Notes under the pieces: generated by a model
What the model was told of the DNA's origin: nothing
What the model saw: the letters and a program-made list of their open reading frames with translations, nothing else
Database searches by the model: none
DNA from: JARRKC01 sp037388505
GTDB taxonomy: Bacteria > Acidobacteriota > UBA6911 > RPQK01 > JAPXNP01
Length of the DNA stretch: 64,000 nucleotides
Direction: 5' to 3'
Assembly (NCBI GenBank): GCA_037388505.1
Contig: JARRKC010000002.1
Span: forward strand, 62,001-126,000
Part shown: piece by piece, positions 42,506 through 51,800 of the stretch
Position numbering within the stretch: position 1 is the first letter of the stretch
Layout: the number at the start of each line of letters is the position of its first letter
Program-made: the position numbers and the translations under genes

Positions 42506-42792
42506 GCTGGTGTGGTGAGTCGCGCCTCCAGCGCTGGAGCGTCTTTCGGACGGTACTCGGCTTTAGGCGGCTGCCCAAAGCTCCCGGATGAAACGACGCC
42601 GTCGGCGTCTCACTCCCCTCGTGCCTGCCTTGCCGGCGACAGCCGATCTCTCGGGAGAAGCGCACACCCGGGGTTCGCGTCCTGATCTGGTGGTGGGAGT
42701 CTCCGCCGACGCTGCGTGGGCAACACGTCCCCGAACCGCGGAACCGGAAGCGTCGACCGCAGGGAAAGAAAGCTTGGAAGCATATTCCACTC

Positions 42793-42830
42793 TCGGAATC
42801 CGGAATCCGGAACCCGGAACTTGGAACCTA
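42793..42830. repeat. GGAATCC/GGAACCC short tandem repeat
   Basis: Imperfect 7-base units (CGGAATC, CGGAATC, CGGAACC, CGGAACT, TGGAACC) run up to and across the stop of queD. A comparable GAGTTCCGGGTTCCGGACTCC stretch lies at 18713-18733 between the RNase gene and mazG. Confidence 0.55.
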
Positions 42831-43229
42831 TTCGCGGTACTCCGCGCAGGCCCTCGGGGTTTCCCACAGGCGGACTGCCTCGACCGGAAGACCCAGTTCC
42901 CGCGCCTTCAGGAAGATCAGCCGGGCGATGTTCTCCGCCGTCGGATTGACATCCATTTTGAACACCGGCTCTCCAAGCTCTTCCAACGCGGAGGTGAGCG
43001 GATCGTCTTCGTGCAGCAGCATCAGGTGATCGAGGTCCGATTCGATGAACGTCGCCAGCAGCCCCGAGATTTTCCCGAAATCCATCAGCATTCCGACTTC
43101 GTCGAGCTTTTCTCCCTGCAGTTCGAGCTCGACCTCGGCATTGTGACCGTGCGGGTGGGCGCATCTGCCCTCGTATCCCAGGAGGCGGTGGCCGTAGGAG
43201 AAATGCAGCTTCTTGACGATTCGATACAT
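42828..43229 (-). CDS. queD: 6-carboxytetrahydropterin synthase (QueD family)
   Basis: QueD converts dihydroneopterin triphosphate to 6-carboxytetrahydropterin in queuosine precursor synthesis. The 133-residue protein shows the CxxxHGH motif as CAHPHGHN (23-30), where cysteine is catalytic and histidines bind zinc together with H14 in FSYGHRL. MLMDFGKI and LDHLML follow, and the C-terminal glutamate is in LWETP. The pterin synthase PTPS shares this fold, but the cysteine spacing and the queA gene in this window favour QueD. It lies 104 bp after lutC on the same strand. Confidence 0.9.
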   Translation of the reverse strand: MYRIVKKLHFSYGHRLLGYEGRCAHPHGHNAEVELELQGEKLDEVGMLMDFGKISGLLATFIESDLDHLMLLHEDDPLTSALEELGEPVFKMDVNPTAENIARLIFLKARELGLPVEAVRLWETPRACAEYRE

Positions 43230-43333
43230 CTCATCATCCAAGGCACAGTGTGAGGAATCGCCGGAGGACGGACCTGTTCGCTCCCGTGCGCGATTTCCGG
43301 GCACTAGTCTACAGCAGCCGGCTCTTCGGGGGC

Positions 43334-44002
43334 TCAGGGAACCAGGACGACATAGAGTGTCCTTGGGCCATGTACGCCCAGGATCAGAGTCTTCTCGATG
43401 TCTGCCGTACGACTCGGGCCGGTCATGAGGAGCCGCGCGCTCCCTCCCGATTTCAGGTCCAGCGTCGCGAAAAGCTCTCCCTGGTTCATCAGCACGTTCC
43501 TCTTCGACAACAGCACGACGTGACAGGGGGAGAGGATGGGCAAAACCCGTCCCCATCCTGAGGCGACCGTCTCAACCACTGTGCCCGTTTCGGCCACCCC
43601 GTACACGGCATTCCCCACGGAGACTTGCACGGCGGCGATGGACGTGCGGTTGTAGTCCTCGCCTGCCAGTTCCAACGGGAAGACAACCCGGGATTCCGGA
43701 TGATCCGAATAGAAGAGGCTCTGTTCCCCCGGGTCGGACTGCCATTCGTATTCGATGCCATGAGACTCGAGCGTGGCCGTCCCCTGCCAGTGGAGACGAT
43801 TCTGCTCTGTGTCGCTCAGAACCCGGGACAGCGCCGCCGCCAGCGGAAGGTCATCGATCACCCGAACTCCCACACGCTCGGCCTCCGTGCGGAAGGTTGC
43901 CACGGGATCTGCGAAGGCGGGAAACGCGGGAGACGCCGAAGGCAACGGCTCAGCCTCGTCCAACAGACCCTGCAGCTTCGAAAGGACTTCGGAGCGACTC
44001 AT
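43334..44002 (-). CDS. lutC: Lactate utilization protein C
   Basis: LutC is the third component of the LutABC complex that oxidises L-lactate to pyruvate. The 222-residue LUD-domain protein contains NRTSIAAVQVSVGNAVYGVAETGTVVE and a C-terminal RLLMTGPSRTADIEKTLILGVHGPRTL, typical of the family. ATG 44002 overlaps the lutB stop by four bases and has GAGGAG before it. It ends the lutA-lutB-lutC operon. Confidence 0.92.
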   Translation of the reverse strand: MSRSEVLSKLQGLLDEAEPLPSASPAFPAFADPVATFRTEAERVGVRVIDDLPLAAALSRVLSDTEQNRLHWQGTATLESHGIEYEWQSDPGEQSLFYSDHPESRVVFPLELAGEDYNRTSIAAVQVSVGNAVYGVAETGTVVETVASGWGRVLPILSPCHVVLLSKRNVLMNQGELFATLDLKSGGSARLLMTGPSRTADIEKTLILGVHGPRTLYVVLVP

Positions 44003-45393
44003 GATCGATGCTCCTCGTACCATTCGCGGAAACTCCGGCGGGGCATCTCCGGGAGATCGCGCTCATTCTGCCATGACGTCAGAGGGGGAAACGGAACCCG
44101 AAGCCGTCCGTTCCGTGTCAGCATCGGAAGCAGGCGGCGTACCGCCCGGCCGGCTCGCCCGAAGCGCGCCGCCGATGTCATGGTCCAGGCCCACACCCTC
44201 ATCGCCATGCGCTCCCCTCTGCCTCCCAGTCCCTCCGTCTGGGCGCGTGCGCGCAGTCGCAGAAGGATGTCCGGGATCTCGATCTTGACCGGACAGACCT
44301 CCTTGCACGCACCGCACAGCGACGATGCAAACGGATGATCGGGAGCTTCGCGAGAGGAGAGGAGCTGAGGCATGAGAATGGCCCCGATCGGACCCTGGTA
44401 GACCGATTCGTAAGCGTATCCCCCGATCCGCTGATAGACGGGGCAGGCGTTCAGACAGGCCCCGCAGCGAATGCATGAAAGAGTCTGTCGAAAACTCCTG
44501 TCCCCAAGGATCCGGCTGCGACCGTTGTCCACCAGGATCAGGAAGAACTCCTCAGGACCATCGGGCTCCTCTTGTCGGCGGGGACCGGAAATCAGATTCA
44601 CGTAGCTGGTAATCCGCTGTCCGGTGGCGCTGCGCGTCAGCAGCTTCAGGAAAGCCGGAAGGTCACGGGCCCGGGGAATCACCTTCTCGATACCCATCAG
44701 AGCGATATGCGTCCGCGGCAGCGAGGTGGACAAGCGTGCGTTTCCTTCATTCTCGATCACGACGATCGTGCCGGTCTCTGCAACCGCGAAATTCACGCCG
44801 GAGATACCGAGGTCCGCAGCCAAAAACTTCCGACGCAGTGCGCGGCGGGCGGTTGCCGTCAGCTCAGCGATGTCCTCCGTGGGCTCCATGCCGAGGTGGT
44901 CGATGAACAGCTTCGCCACCTCCTCTTTTGATTTGTGAAAGGCGGGAGTCACGATGTGAAAGGGACGCTCATGGCACAGCTGTACGATGTACTCGCCGAG
45001 ATCCGTCTCCACGGTTTCGATGCCGGCCTTTTCCAGCGCCGAATTGATTTCGATCTCCTCCCCCAGCATCGTTTTGCTCTTGACGACCGAGCGTACGTTC
45101 CGAGCACGCGCGATTTCGAGAACCGCCTCGACCGCTTCGCCCGCCGTGCTCGCCCAGATGACCCGGCCCCCGTTTCCGGTGATGTTCTCCTCCAGCTGCG
45201 TCAGGTAGTCGTGCAGGCGCGCCAGCGTGTGGAGCTTGACCTGGCGGGCATAGGTCCTGAGCTCCTGCCAGTTCGCGACCTCATCGACCGCCGTCTGACG
45301 GGAGTGCAGCGAGTTGGCGAGAGTCGTGCGCAAGTTGCGCTGGAGCTTGCGATCAGCCAGAACGGCTTTGATGTTCGGTTTGATACGAATCAC
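43999..45393 (-). CDS. lutB: Lactate utilization iron-sulfur protein B
   Basis: LutB carries electrons in the LutABC complex. The 464-residue protein has the LUD domain in the first 290 residues, with AVAETGTIVVIENEGNARLSTSLP. Two 4Fe-4S motifs follow, CIRCGACLNACPVY near residue 310 and CGACKEVCPVKI near 360. The start is GTG 45393, overlapping the lutA stop as GTGA. A longer in-frame start at 45480 lies inside lutA and is less likely. Confidence 0.93.
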   Translation of the reverse strand: MIRIKPNIKAVLADRKLQRNLRTTLANSLHSRQTAVDEVANWQELRTYARQVKLHTLARLHDYLTQLEENITGNGGRVIWASTAGEAVEAVLEIARARNVRSVVKSKTMLGEEIEINSALEKAGIETVETDLGEYIVQLCHERPFHIVTPAFHKSKEEVAKLFIDHLGMEPTEDIAELTATARRALRRKFLAADLGISGVNFAVAETGTIVVIENEGNARLSTSLPRTHIALMGIEKVIPRARDLPAFLKLLTRSATGQRITSYVNLISGPRRQEEPDGPEEFFLILVDNGRSRILGDRSFRQTLSCIRCGACLNACPVYQRIGGYAYESVYQGPIGAILMPQLLSSREAPDHPFASSLCGACKEVCPVKIEIPDILLRLRARAQTEGLGGRGERMAMRVWAWTMTSAARFGRAGRAVRRLLPMLTRNGRLRVPFPPLTSWQNERDLPEMPRRSFREWYEEHRS

Positions 45394-46112
45394 GATGTTT
45401 GAACCAGCAGTTCGGCCAGATGCATCGCCCGCACGGGGATTCTGCGGCGCTTCAACAGACCTTCGATGTGCATCAGGCAACTGACGTCGTTGGAAACCAC
45501 GACGTCGGCGCCGGACGCTTCGATCGCTGCAACTTTATCTGAGCCGATAGCGGCAGACAGGGCCTCGAACTTCACTCCAAAAGTCCCGCCAAAGCCACAG
45601 CAGCGCGTTGAGTTCTCCATTTCCACGAATTGCAGGTCTCTTACCCTTCGGATGAGCGTACGCGGTTGTTCGAATATGCCCAGCTCTCTCAGTTGGTGGC
45701 AGGAATCGTGAAAGGTCACCGTATGGGGGAAAGTGGCCTCTACATCGGTCACACCAAGCTGGTTGACCAGATAATCGGAGAGTTCGAAAGTTCTCCCGGC
45801 GATCTGCTCGGCCTCCTGATGCTGCGGACTGCCAGGCTCGAAGAGCTCGGGGATGAACTTCTTGACCATCGTGGCGCACGAACCGGAAGGCGTAACGATC
45901 AGCTCGGCCCGGCGAAAAGTCTTGAGAAAGCAGGCCGCGACCTTGCGCGCTTCGTCGACGTAGCCGGTGTTCAGGGCCGGTTGACCGCAGCAGGTCTGAT
46001 CCTGTTCGAACACGACATCGAGCCCGAGCCCGCGCAGCAGCTTCACCGTAGCTACCCCGACCTGGGGATAAAGTTGGTCGACCAGACAAGTGACGAAGAG
46101 CGAGACCCTCAT
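45390..46112 (-). CDS. lutA: Lactate utilization protein A (CCG-domain)
   Basis: LutA is the cysteine-rich component of LutABC. The 240-residue protein has two CCG domains: CCGQPALNTGY near residue 41 and STRCCGFGGTFGVKF near 157, with DSCHQLRELG between them. Such domains bind Fe-S clusters or act in heterodisulfide-type chemistry. ATG 46112 is preferred: the upstream frame is unconserved. A TATGAT box lies 12 bases before it, giving a very short leader. It heads the lactate operon. Confidence 0.93.
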   Translation of the reverse strand: MRVSLFVTCLVDQLYPQVGVATVKLLRGLGLDVVFEQDQTCCGQPALNTGYVDEARKVAACFLKTFRRAELIVTPSGSCATMVKKFIPELFEPGSPQHQEAEQIAGRTFELSDYLVNQLGVTDVEATFPHTVTFHDSCHQLRELGIFEQPRTLIRRVRDLQFVEMENSTRCCGFGGTFGVKFEALSAAIGSDKVAAIEASGADVVVSNDVSCLMHIEGLLKRRRIPVRAMHLAELLVQTS

Positions 46113-46202
46113 ATTCGCATCGGTATCATACACTGCTGCCGCCTCGGATTTTACCGAACCGATCAGTTGGGTGAAATCGTCGTCGCCGGGGTCGCGAGGT
46201 TC

Positions 46203-46325
46203 AAGGCCCCAAATCCCAAAAGGGGCAAACGATCCAGTAGCAGTCCATGCCCATTCCCTCGCTTGAGAATTGGTACCTTGGTCCTTGGGCCCTTCGCGCA
46301 ACACGCGCCTGGGTCCTTCACGCAG
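46203..46325. repeat. Dispersed intergenic repeat with CCTTGGTCCTTGGG
   Basis: The 257-bp divergent gap between lutA and the TlpA-like gene contains CCCCAAATCCCAAAAGGGG, then TTGGTACCTTGGTCCTTGGG about 70 bp later, and a GC-rich stretch with CGCGCAACACGCGC. It is related to the repeat at about 32785-32877. Promoters for both genes lie outside it. Confidence 0.45.
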
Positions 46326-46348
46326 CGCGCCGAGTCCTGCGCGCTGTG

Positions 46349-46357
46349 TGGTAAGAT
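46349..46357 (+). promoter_or_regulatory. Extended -10 promoter of the TlpA-like gene
   Basis: TGG-TAAGAT carries the TGN extension and lies 12 bases before the ATG, giving a leader of only about six bases. No -35 is visible. Confidence 0.4.
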
Positions 46358-46369
46358 GACGACTCTCGC

Positions 46370-46951
46370 ATGGCTCGTCATCCAATGTTCCCTCGTCCGA
46401 CCTCTTCGCTGGTTCCCCGGATTGCCGTCGGGCTTCGCTGGGCAGGATTGGTCGGTGCCTTGTCCGCCCTCCTGGTCGTTGCCCCGATGTCCGGGCCGGC
46501 GTCGGCGCAGGACTGGCTCCCCGAGGGTGAACGGATTCCCCTCGATCTCTCCGGGGAACTCCTCACTCTCGACGGTAACCCGGTCTACATCTCCGACTAC
46601 GATGACGACGTTCTGATCGTCAATTTCTGGGCGACCTGGTGTGGGCCCTGTTTGGCCGAAATGCCTTCTCTCGAGGCACTTCAGAAACAGTTTGAGGGCC
46701 GGAGCGTTCGAATCCTTGCTATTACTGACGAGAGTTTCGAAACCGTGCGCTCCTTTACGGCCAGATATCCTTCGCGGCTCACGATTCTGATCGATAAGGG
46801 CGGTCGATTGTCCCAGCGGCTTCGTATTTGGTCCATCCCTTGGACCTTAGTGCTTGACAGTCACCGCCGACTCATTCACTTTCAAGTGGGGGCGCAGAGG
46901 TGGGACAGTCCGGAAGTAGTACGACAACTGAAAGAACAGCTAAGCGAATGA
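46370..46951 (+). CDS. TlpA-like exported thioredoxin
   Basis: This is a 193-residue thiol-disulfide oxidoreductase. A signal or anchor (about 20-47, LVGALSALLVVAPMSGPASAQ) directs it to the envelope. The thioredoxin domain shows VNFWATWCGPCLAEMPSLEAL with the WCGPC active site near residue 88, and the cis-proline in SIPWTLVLD near 160. TlpA proteins reduce cysteines of cytochromes or copper-site assembly factors. Its stop overlaps the threonine synthase start as ATGA. Confidence 0.9.
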   Translation: MARHPMFPRPTSSLVPRIAVGLRWAGLVGALSALLVVAPMSGPASAQDWLPEGERIPLDLSGELLTLDGNPVYISDYDDDVLIVNFWATWCGPCLAEMPSLEALQKQFEGRSVRILAITDESFETVRSFTARYPSRLTILIDKGGRLSQRLRIWSIPWTLVLDSHRRLIHFQVGAQRWDSPEVVRQLKEQLSE

Positions 46952-48312
46952 ATGCTCGATATCGTTTTCGCTGCATCAACAGTCAATGCGGCAAGACGTT
47001 TCCGACGAGTGAAAAACTGTATCGGTGTCCGGTCTGTACGGATCTTCTCGACATCGTGTACGATTTTTCGACGGATTTTGAGCCGCAAACCTTGAAGCGA
47101 GTCTTCGGCGCTCGAAGGATGTCGAATGCTCCGCTCGACATCAGCGGGGTTTGGCGCTACCGGGAACTTCTTCCTTTCGAGGAAGAGGACTATCCGATGG
47201 TCGTCACGCTGGGCGAAGGAAACACACCTTTGCTGGAGGCTCCGAAATCTGCCAAGTATGCGGGCATCCGCCGACTCCAGGTCAAACACCTGGGGTGGAA
47301 TCCCACGGGGTCGTTCAAAGACTACGGAATGACGGCAGCGATCTGCCAGGCGCAGAAACTGGGCTCGAAGGTCGTCGCCTGCGCTTCCACCGGAAACACC
47401 TCCGCATCGATGGCGGCCTATGCGGCGCGGACCAGTCTCAAGCCCGTGGTCTTCATCCCCGAGGGGCAGATTGCCTACGGGAAGCTGTCTCAGACGCTGG
47501 ACTACGGAGCTCTGACGCTTCAGGTCAAAGGTGACTTCGACGTCGCGATGAAGCTGGTCCAGGAGCTCTCGGACGAGAGCGATCTCTACCTGATGAATTC
47601 GCTGAACCCGTTTCGGCTCGAAGGGCAGAAGACCGTCATGCTGGGATTGTTCGAGCAGCTCGACTGGAAGATCCCGGATCGGATCGTCGTGCCCGGCGGA
47701 AACCTCGGAAACAGTTCCTCGTATGGGAAAGCCCTGATGGAACTGAAGCAGCTCGGACTGATCGAGAAGGTGCCGCGAGTGACCATCATCCAAGCCAGTG
47801 GCGCCAGCCCGCTCTACCGGACGCTCGTCTCGAGTTCGCGAGAGCTCGTCCCGGTTGAGCCGGCCTTCACGCTGGCCAGTGCCATCAAGATCGGCAGGCC
47901 GATCAGCTGGAAGAAAGCAGTGCGCACGCTGGACTTTACCGATGGCTGGTGCGACGTCGTCACGGAGCAGGAGATCGCAGACGCCAAAGCCATCCTTGGT
48001 CGCGATGGCATCGGCTGTGAGCCGGCCTCGGCGACGACCGTGGCGGGCCTGAAGAAGCTCATAGAGATGGCCCGCAGCGGCAATGCGGATGTGACGATCG
48101 ATCCGGACGAAGAGATCGTGGCGATTCTGACGGGGAATCTCCTGAAGGATCCGGACTACACGATCAACTACCACCTCGACAACCTGTACGAGACGGCGAT
48201 GTATGAGACCCGGCTGGTCCGAAAAGCCGGGAAACTGGATTCGACCTTCGCCAACCCTCCTGTTCCGATCGAAGCGGACAAGGCCCGGATCAGGGAACTG
48301 ATCGGTCTCTGA
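46948..48312 (+). CDS. thrC: Threonine synthase
   Basis: ThrC makes threonine from O-phosphohomoserine with PLP. The 454-residue protein has an N-terminal zinc-ribbon-like segment (CINSQCGKTF then YRCPVC), then GEGNTPLLEAP. The PLP lysine is in NPTGSFKDYGMT near residue 119, ASTGNTSASMAAYAA near 150, and the glycine-rich phosphate loop GGNLGNSSS near 251. ATG 46948 is chosen because it overlaps the TlpA gene by four bases; an upstream start would lie inside it. Confidence 0.93.
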   Translation: MNARYRFRCINSQCGKTFPTSEKLYRCPVCTDLLDIVYDFSTDFEPQTLKRVFGARRMSNAPLDISGVWRYRELLPFEEEDYPMVVTLGEGNTPLLEAPKSAKYAGIRRLQVKHLGWNPTGSFKDYGMTAAICQAQKLGSKVVACASTGNTSASMAAYAARTSLKPVVFIPEGQIAYGKLSQTLDYGALTLQVKGDFDVAMKLVQELSDESDLYLMNSLNPFRLEGQKTVMLGLFEQLDWKIPDRIVVPGGNLGNSSSYGKALMELKQLGLIEKVPRVTIIQASGASPLYRTLVSSSRELVPVEPAFTLASAIKIGRPISWKKAVRTLDFTDGWCDVVTEQEIADAKAILGRDGIGCEPASATTVAGLKKLIEMARSGNADVTIDPDEEIVAILTGNLLKDPDYTINYHLDNLYETAMYETRLVRKAGKLDSTFANPPVPIEADKARIRELIGL

Positions 48313-48374
48313 GTCGATTCTGCGGCCCGGAGGAGTGCTGCCACTCCGGACAGAGGCAGGTTCAATAAACGCTG

Positions 48375-48383
48375 TGCTAGAAT
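48375..48383 (+). promoter_or_regulatory. Extended -10 promoter of rpoH; possible leaderless mRNA
   Basis: TGC-TAGAAT ends seven bases before the rpoH ATG, so transcription would start at or near the start codon. There is no Shine-Dalgarno sequence and no clear -35. The TGCTAG core recurs at 53234 and 57110. Confidence 0.45.
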
Positions 48384-48390
48384 CGATTCG

Positions 48391-49395
<1,005 letters not shown>

Positions 49396-49504
49396 TCCAC
49401 TTTTCTCTCCTGCCAGTCACCGGCAAACCGAAACCTTTCCCGGGGTCCCTGCATCTCAGCCAGCAGAATCTCGGATGTCAGGGACGAACGGACGATCTTC
49501 GTTC

Positions 49505-49532
49505 TTGACATACGAGATTTCGCGAGTAAGAT
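49505..49532 (+). promoter_or_regulatory. Strong promoter of the 61-residue zinc-ribbon-like gene
   Basis: A perfect TTGACA (49505-49510), a 16-bp spacer and TAAGAT (49527-49532) form a strong sigma-70-type promoter. The transcript would begin near 49539, directly in front of a terminator hairpin, giving a leader of about 89 nt. Confidence 0.7.
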
Positions 49533-49544
49533 ATCCGTTTTTAC

Positions 49545-49583
49545 GCCGTGCCCGATCCGGGTCCGGGTCGGGCACGGCTTTTT
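49545..49583 (+). terminator. Intrinsic terminator in the leader of the small gene
   Basis: The arms GCCGTGCCCGA (49545-49555) and TCGGGCACGGC (49568-49578) form a perfect 11-bp GC stem around a 12-nt loop, followed by five T residues. It can terminate rpoH transcripts from upstream, but it also stands between the strong promoter at 49505 and the gene at 49628, so most initiating transcripts would be exposed to it. Confidence 0.8.
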
Positions 49584-49627
49584 GTATATACACAGAGATT
49601 TTCTGAATCGATAAGGAGAACACGACC

Positions 49628-49813
49628 ATGGCAGAGAAACTGAGCAAGACCGCGAGGGCCAGCCTTCTTCAAAAGGGAAATGCAGGAACCGCCCGCACCT
49701 GCCCGCAGTGTGGGACCCCCATGATAGCAACGAAGGTCATCCGATCTTCGTTTGCCCCGGGCGGAATGTACTGGGTTTGCCAGAAGGATGATTATCGCGT
49801 CAAAGCGCGTTAG
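49628..49813 (+). CDS. Small zinc-ribbon-like protein, 61 residues
   Basis: This is a basic 61-residue protein with CPQCGTPM near residue 25 and a further cysteine in WVCQKDD near 51, which could form part of a metal site. AAGGAGAA precedes the ATG. No family is recognised. The leader holds a strong promoter and an intrinsic terminator, which suggests tight control at transcription elongation. It converges on queA. Confidence 0.75.
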   Translation: MAEKLSKTARASLLQKGNAGTARTCPQCGTPMIATKVIRSSFAPGGMYWVCQKDDYRVKAR

Positions 49814-49849
49814 GCCCACCATTTTCGAGTCCGCGGAGGAATTCCCGGG

Positions 49850-50866
49850 TCAGACGATCAGCATGGCATCGCCGTAGCTGTAGAACCGGTATTCCTCCCG
49901 GACGGCCACTTCGTACGCCTCACTCATCAGCTCCTTCCCTCCGAAAGCAGCCACCAGCATCAAGAGCGTCGAGCCCGGCAGGTGGAAGTTCGTGATCAGG
50001 GCATCGATGGTCTGAAAGTGGAACCCGGGGTAGATGAAGAGGTCGGTGCTGCCGTCGCCTGCCTCGATTCGGCCATGCTCGCGTGCGATGTGTTCGAGCA
50101 CTCGTGTCGTGGTGGTCCCGACCGCAACGATTCTCCCACCCGAGTCTTGCTGTCTGCGAATCCACTCGGCCGACCTTTTCTCCACCGAGTAGCGCTCGGG
50201 ATCCATCCGATGGTCCTCGATCGTCTCACATTGGACAGGCCGGAAGGTGCCGTAGCCGACATGGAGTGTGATCTCGGTGTGGTTCAAACGGTCCAGGAGT
50301 TTTCGGGTGAAGTGGAGACCCGCTGTAGGCGCTGCAACGGAGCCCATCCGGGCCGCATAAACGGTCTGGTAACGCTCGCGGTCCATCTCTTCATTCGGGC
50401 GTTGGATATAGGGCGGCAGGGGGACCTGTCCCAGTCGGTACAGCCATTCCCGAAATTCTCCCGGTTCGCAGAAGAACTCCAGCTGTCGCTTTTCGGGCTG
50501 ACCGGCTTCCTGCACAACGGCTTCGAAGCGGCCGGCTTCGAAGACGAGTCGAGTTCCAGGTGGACAACGGCGCGCCGGACGCACCAGGGACTCCCAGCGC
50601 TGCAGGCCGATTTGTCGCAAGAGGAGAACTTCGATGCGACCGCCTGTTGACTTCCGTCCCGCCAAACGAGCGGGAAAGACGCGGGTGTTGTTGAGTACGA
50701 CGAGATCGTCGGCTCGGAGAATCTCCGGGAGTTCCCGGAACGTTCGATGATCGATCGATCCAGCCGCCCGGTCGATCACCATGAGACGGGACTGGTCTCG
50801 TTCAGAAGAGGGATGCTGCGCGATCAGTCTGGCCGGCAGCTCATACTGGAATTCCTTCAGATCCAC
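49850..50866 (-). CDS. queA: tRNA preQ1(34) S-adenosylmethionine ribosyltransferase-isomerase
   Basis: QueA adds the epoxycyclopentanediol moiety from SAM to preQ1 at tRNA position 34, a late queuosine step. The 338-residue protein starts LKEFQYELPARLIAQHPSSERDQSRLMV and shows RVFPARLAGRKSTGGRIEVLLL. AGLHFTRKLLDRL lies near 184 and NFHLPGSTLLMLVAAFGG near 295, all family signatures. Length is normal. With QueD it indicates a queuosine pathway. Confidence 0.95.
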   Translation of the reverse strand: MDLKEFQYELPARLIAQHPSSERDQSRLMVIDRAAGSIDHRTFRELPEILRADDLVVLNNTRVFPARLAGRKSTGGRIEVLLLRQIGLQRWESLVRPARRCPPGTRLVFEAGRFEAVVQEAGQPEKRQLEFFCEPGEFREWLYRLGQVPLPPYIQRPNEEMDRERYQTVYAARMGSVAAPTAGLHFTRKLLDRLNHTEITLHVGYGTFRPVQCETIEDHRMDPERYSVEKRSAEWIRRQQDSGGRIVAVGTTTTRVLEHIAREHGRIEAGDGSTDLFIYPGFHFQTIDALITNFHLPGSTLLMLVAAFGGKELMSEAYEVAVREEYRFYSYGDAMLIV

Positions 50867-50927
50867 GTCTCCAACAGTCTAAACCGTCTTGTCAGTGAGA
50901 GTGTGTAAGTTGGGCAGGGAGGCACGG

Positions 50928-51686
50928 TTGATCGACCTGACGGGGCGAACGGCGATTGTGACGGGAGGGTCAAGAGGGATCGGCAGAGCCGTCGCACGCA
51001 CTCTGGCAAGTGCCGGCGCCAATGTCGCGATCGGTTACCACGCGAACCAGCGGGCGGCTGAGTCGCTCGTCGAGGAATTGAGAATGGCCGGCGCGCATGC
51101 CATTGCTTCTGCGGGCGATACCTCCCGGCGTCAATCCGTCGAGCATCTGTTCGAAGCGGCCGCGGCGGCCTTTGGCGCCATCGATATCGTCGTGGCGAAT
51201 GCCGGAATCTGGAGACGGGCGGCCATCGAGTCGATGACCGACGAGCAGTGGGGTGAGACGATCGACACCAACCTCGATTCCGCTTTCCTGATCTGCCAGG
51301 CAGCGGCCCGTGAAATGATTCCTCGAAGGGAGGGACGGATCATTCTGGTCAGTTCGACGGCGGGTCAGCGGGGAGAGCCCTACTATTCCCATTATGCGGC
51401 TTCGAAGGGGGCGATCATCGCTCTGACGAAGTCTCTTGCTGCAGAGTTGGGTCGGTACAACATTCGCGTGAATGCCGTCGCTCCTGGTTGGGTCATTACG
51501 GATATGACGGCCGATGTCATGAGCGACCCGGGTTTCCGGGATGCGGTGATCCGACACATTCCGTTGGGCCGCATCGCCACCCCCGAGGATGTCGCGGGCC
51601 CGATCCTCTTCCTCGCTTCTCAGCTTGCGAATCACGTGCACGGGGAAATCTTGAATGTGAACGGCGGCTCGGTGCTCTGCGGGTGA
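50928..51686 (+). CDS. SDR oxidoreductase, FabG-like
   Basis: This is a 252-residue classical short-chain dehydrogenase. TGGSRGIGRAVARTL lies near residue 11, NAG in VVANAGIW near 87, SST near 141 and the catalytic YAASK near 155. The C-terminal VNGGSVLCG ends the fold. It resembles 3-oxoacyl-ACP reductase, though many FabG-like proteins act on other substrates. The start is TTG 50928, five bases after GGGAGG. An upstream TTG at 50889 lacks this signal. It diverges from queA. Confidence 0.87.
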   Translation: MIDLTGRTAIVTGGSRGIGRAVARTLASAGANVAIGYHANQRAAESLVEELRMAGAHAIASAGDTSRRQSVEHLFEAAAAAFGAIDIVVANAGIWRRAAIESMTDEQWGETIDTNLDSAFLICQAAAREMIPRREGRIILVSSTAGQRGEPYYSHYAASKGAIIALTKSLAAELGRYNIRVNAVAPGWVITDMTADVMSDPGFRDAVIRHIPLGRIATPEDVAGPILFLASQLANHVHGEILNVNGGSVLCG

Positions 51687-51707
51687 TGAGATGAGACAGC
51701 CTGGGCC

Positions 51708-51800
51708 CCATCGGACCTAGGGGACATCCAAACAGATAGGACGGTGCGCTTCCGGTCGATGATTCGATCAGATCCCATACGTCTCATACGCCCTATATGT
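51708..51800. repeat. Degenerate CCTATATGTCC-type repeat
   Basis: GGACCTAGGGGACAT and GATAGGACG on one side and CATACGTCTCATACG then CCTATATGTCC on the other resemble the CCTATAG repeat at 7621-7697, with weaker pairing. It fills most of the 106-bp gap between the FabG-like gene and the convergent sirtuin gene and runs into its stop. Confidence 0.5.

Noticed and set aside
42588..43253. Open frame of 221 codons on the plus strand
   Set aside because: It runs through low-complexity repeats and antisense to queD, with no protein-like features.
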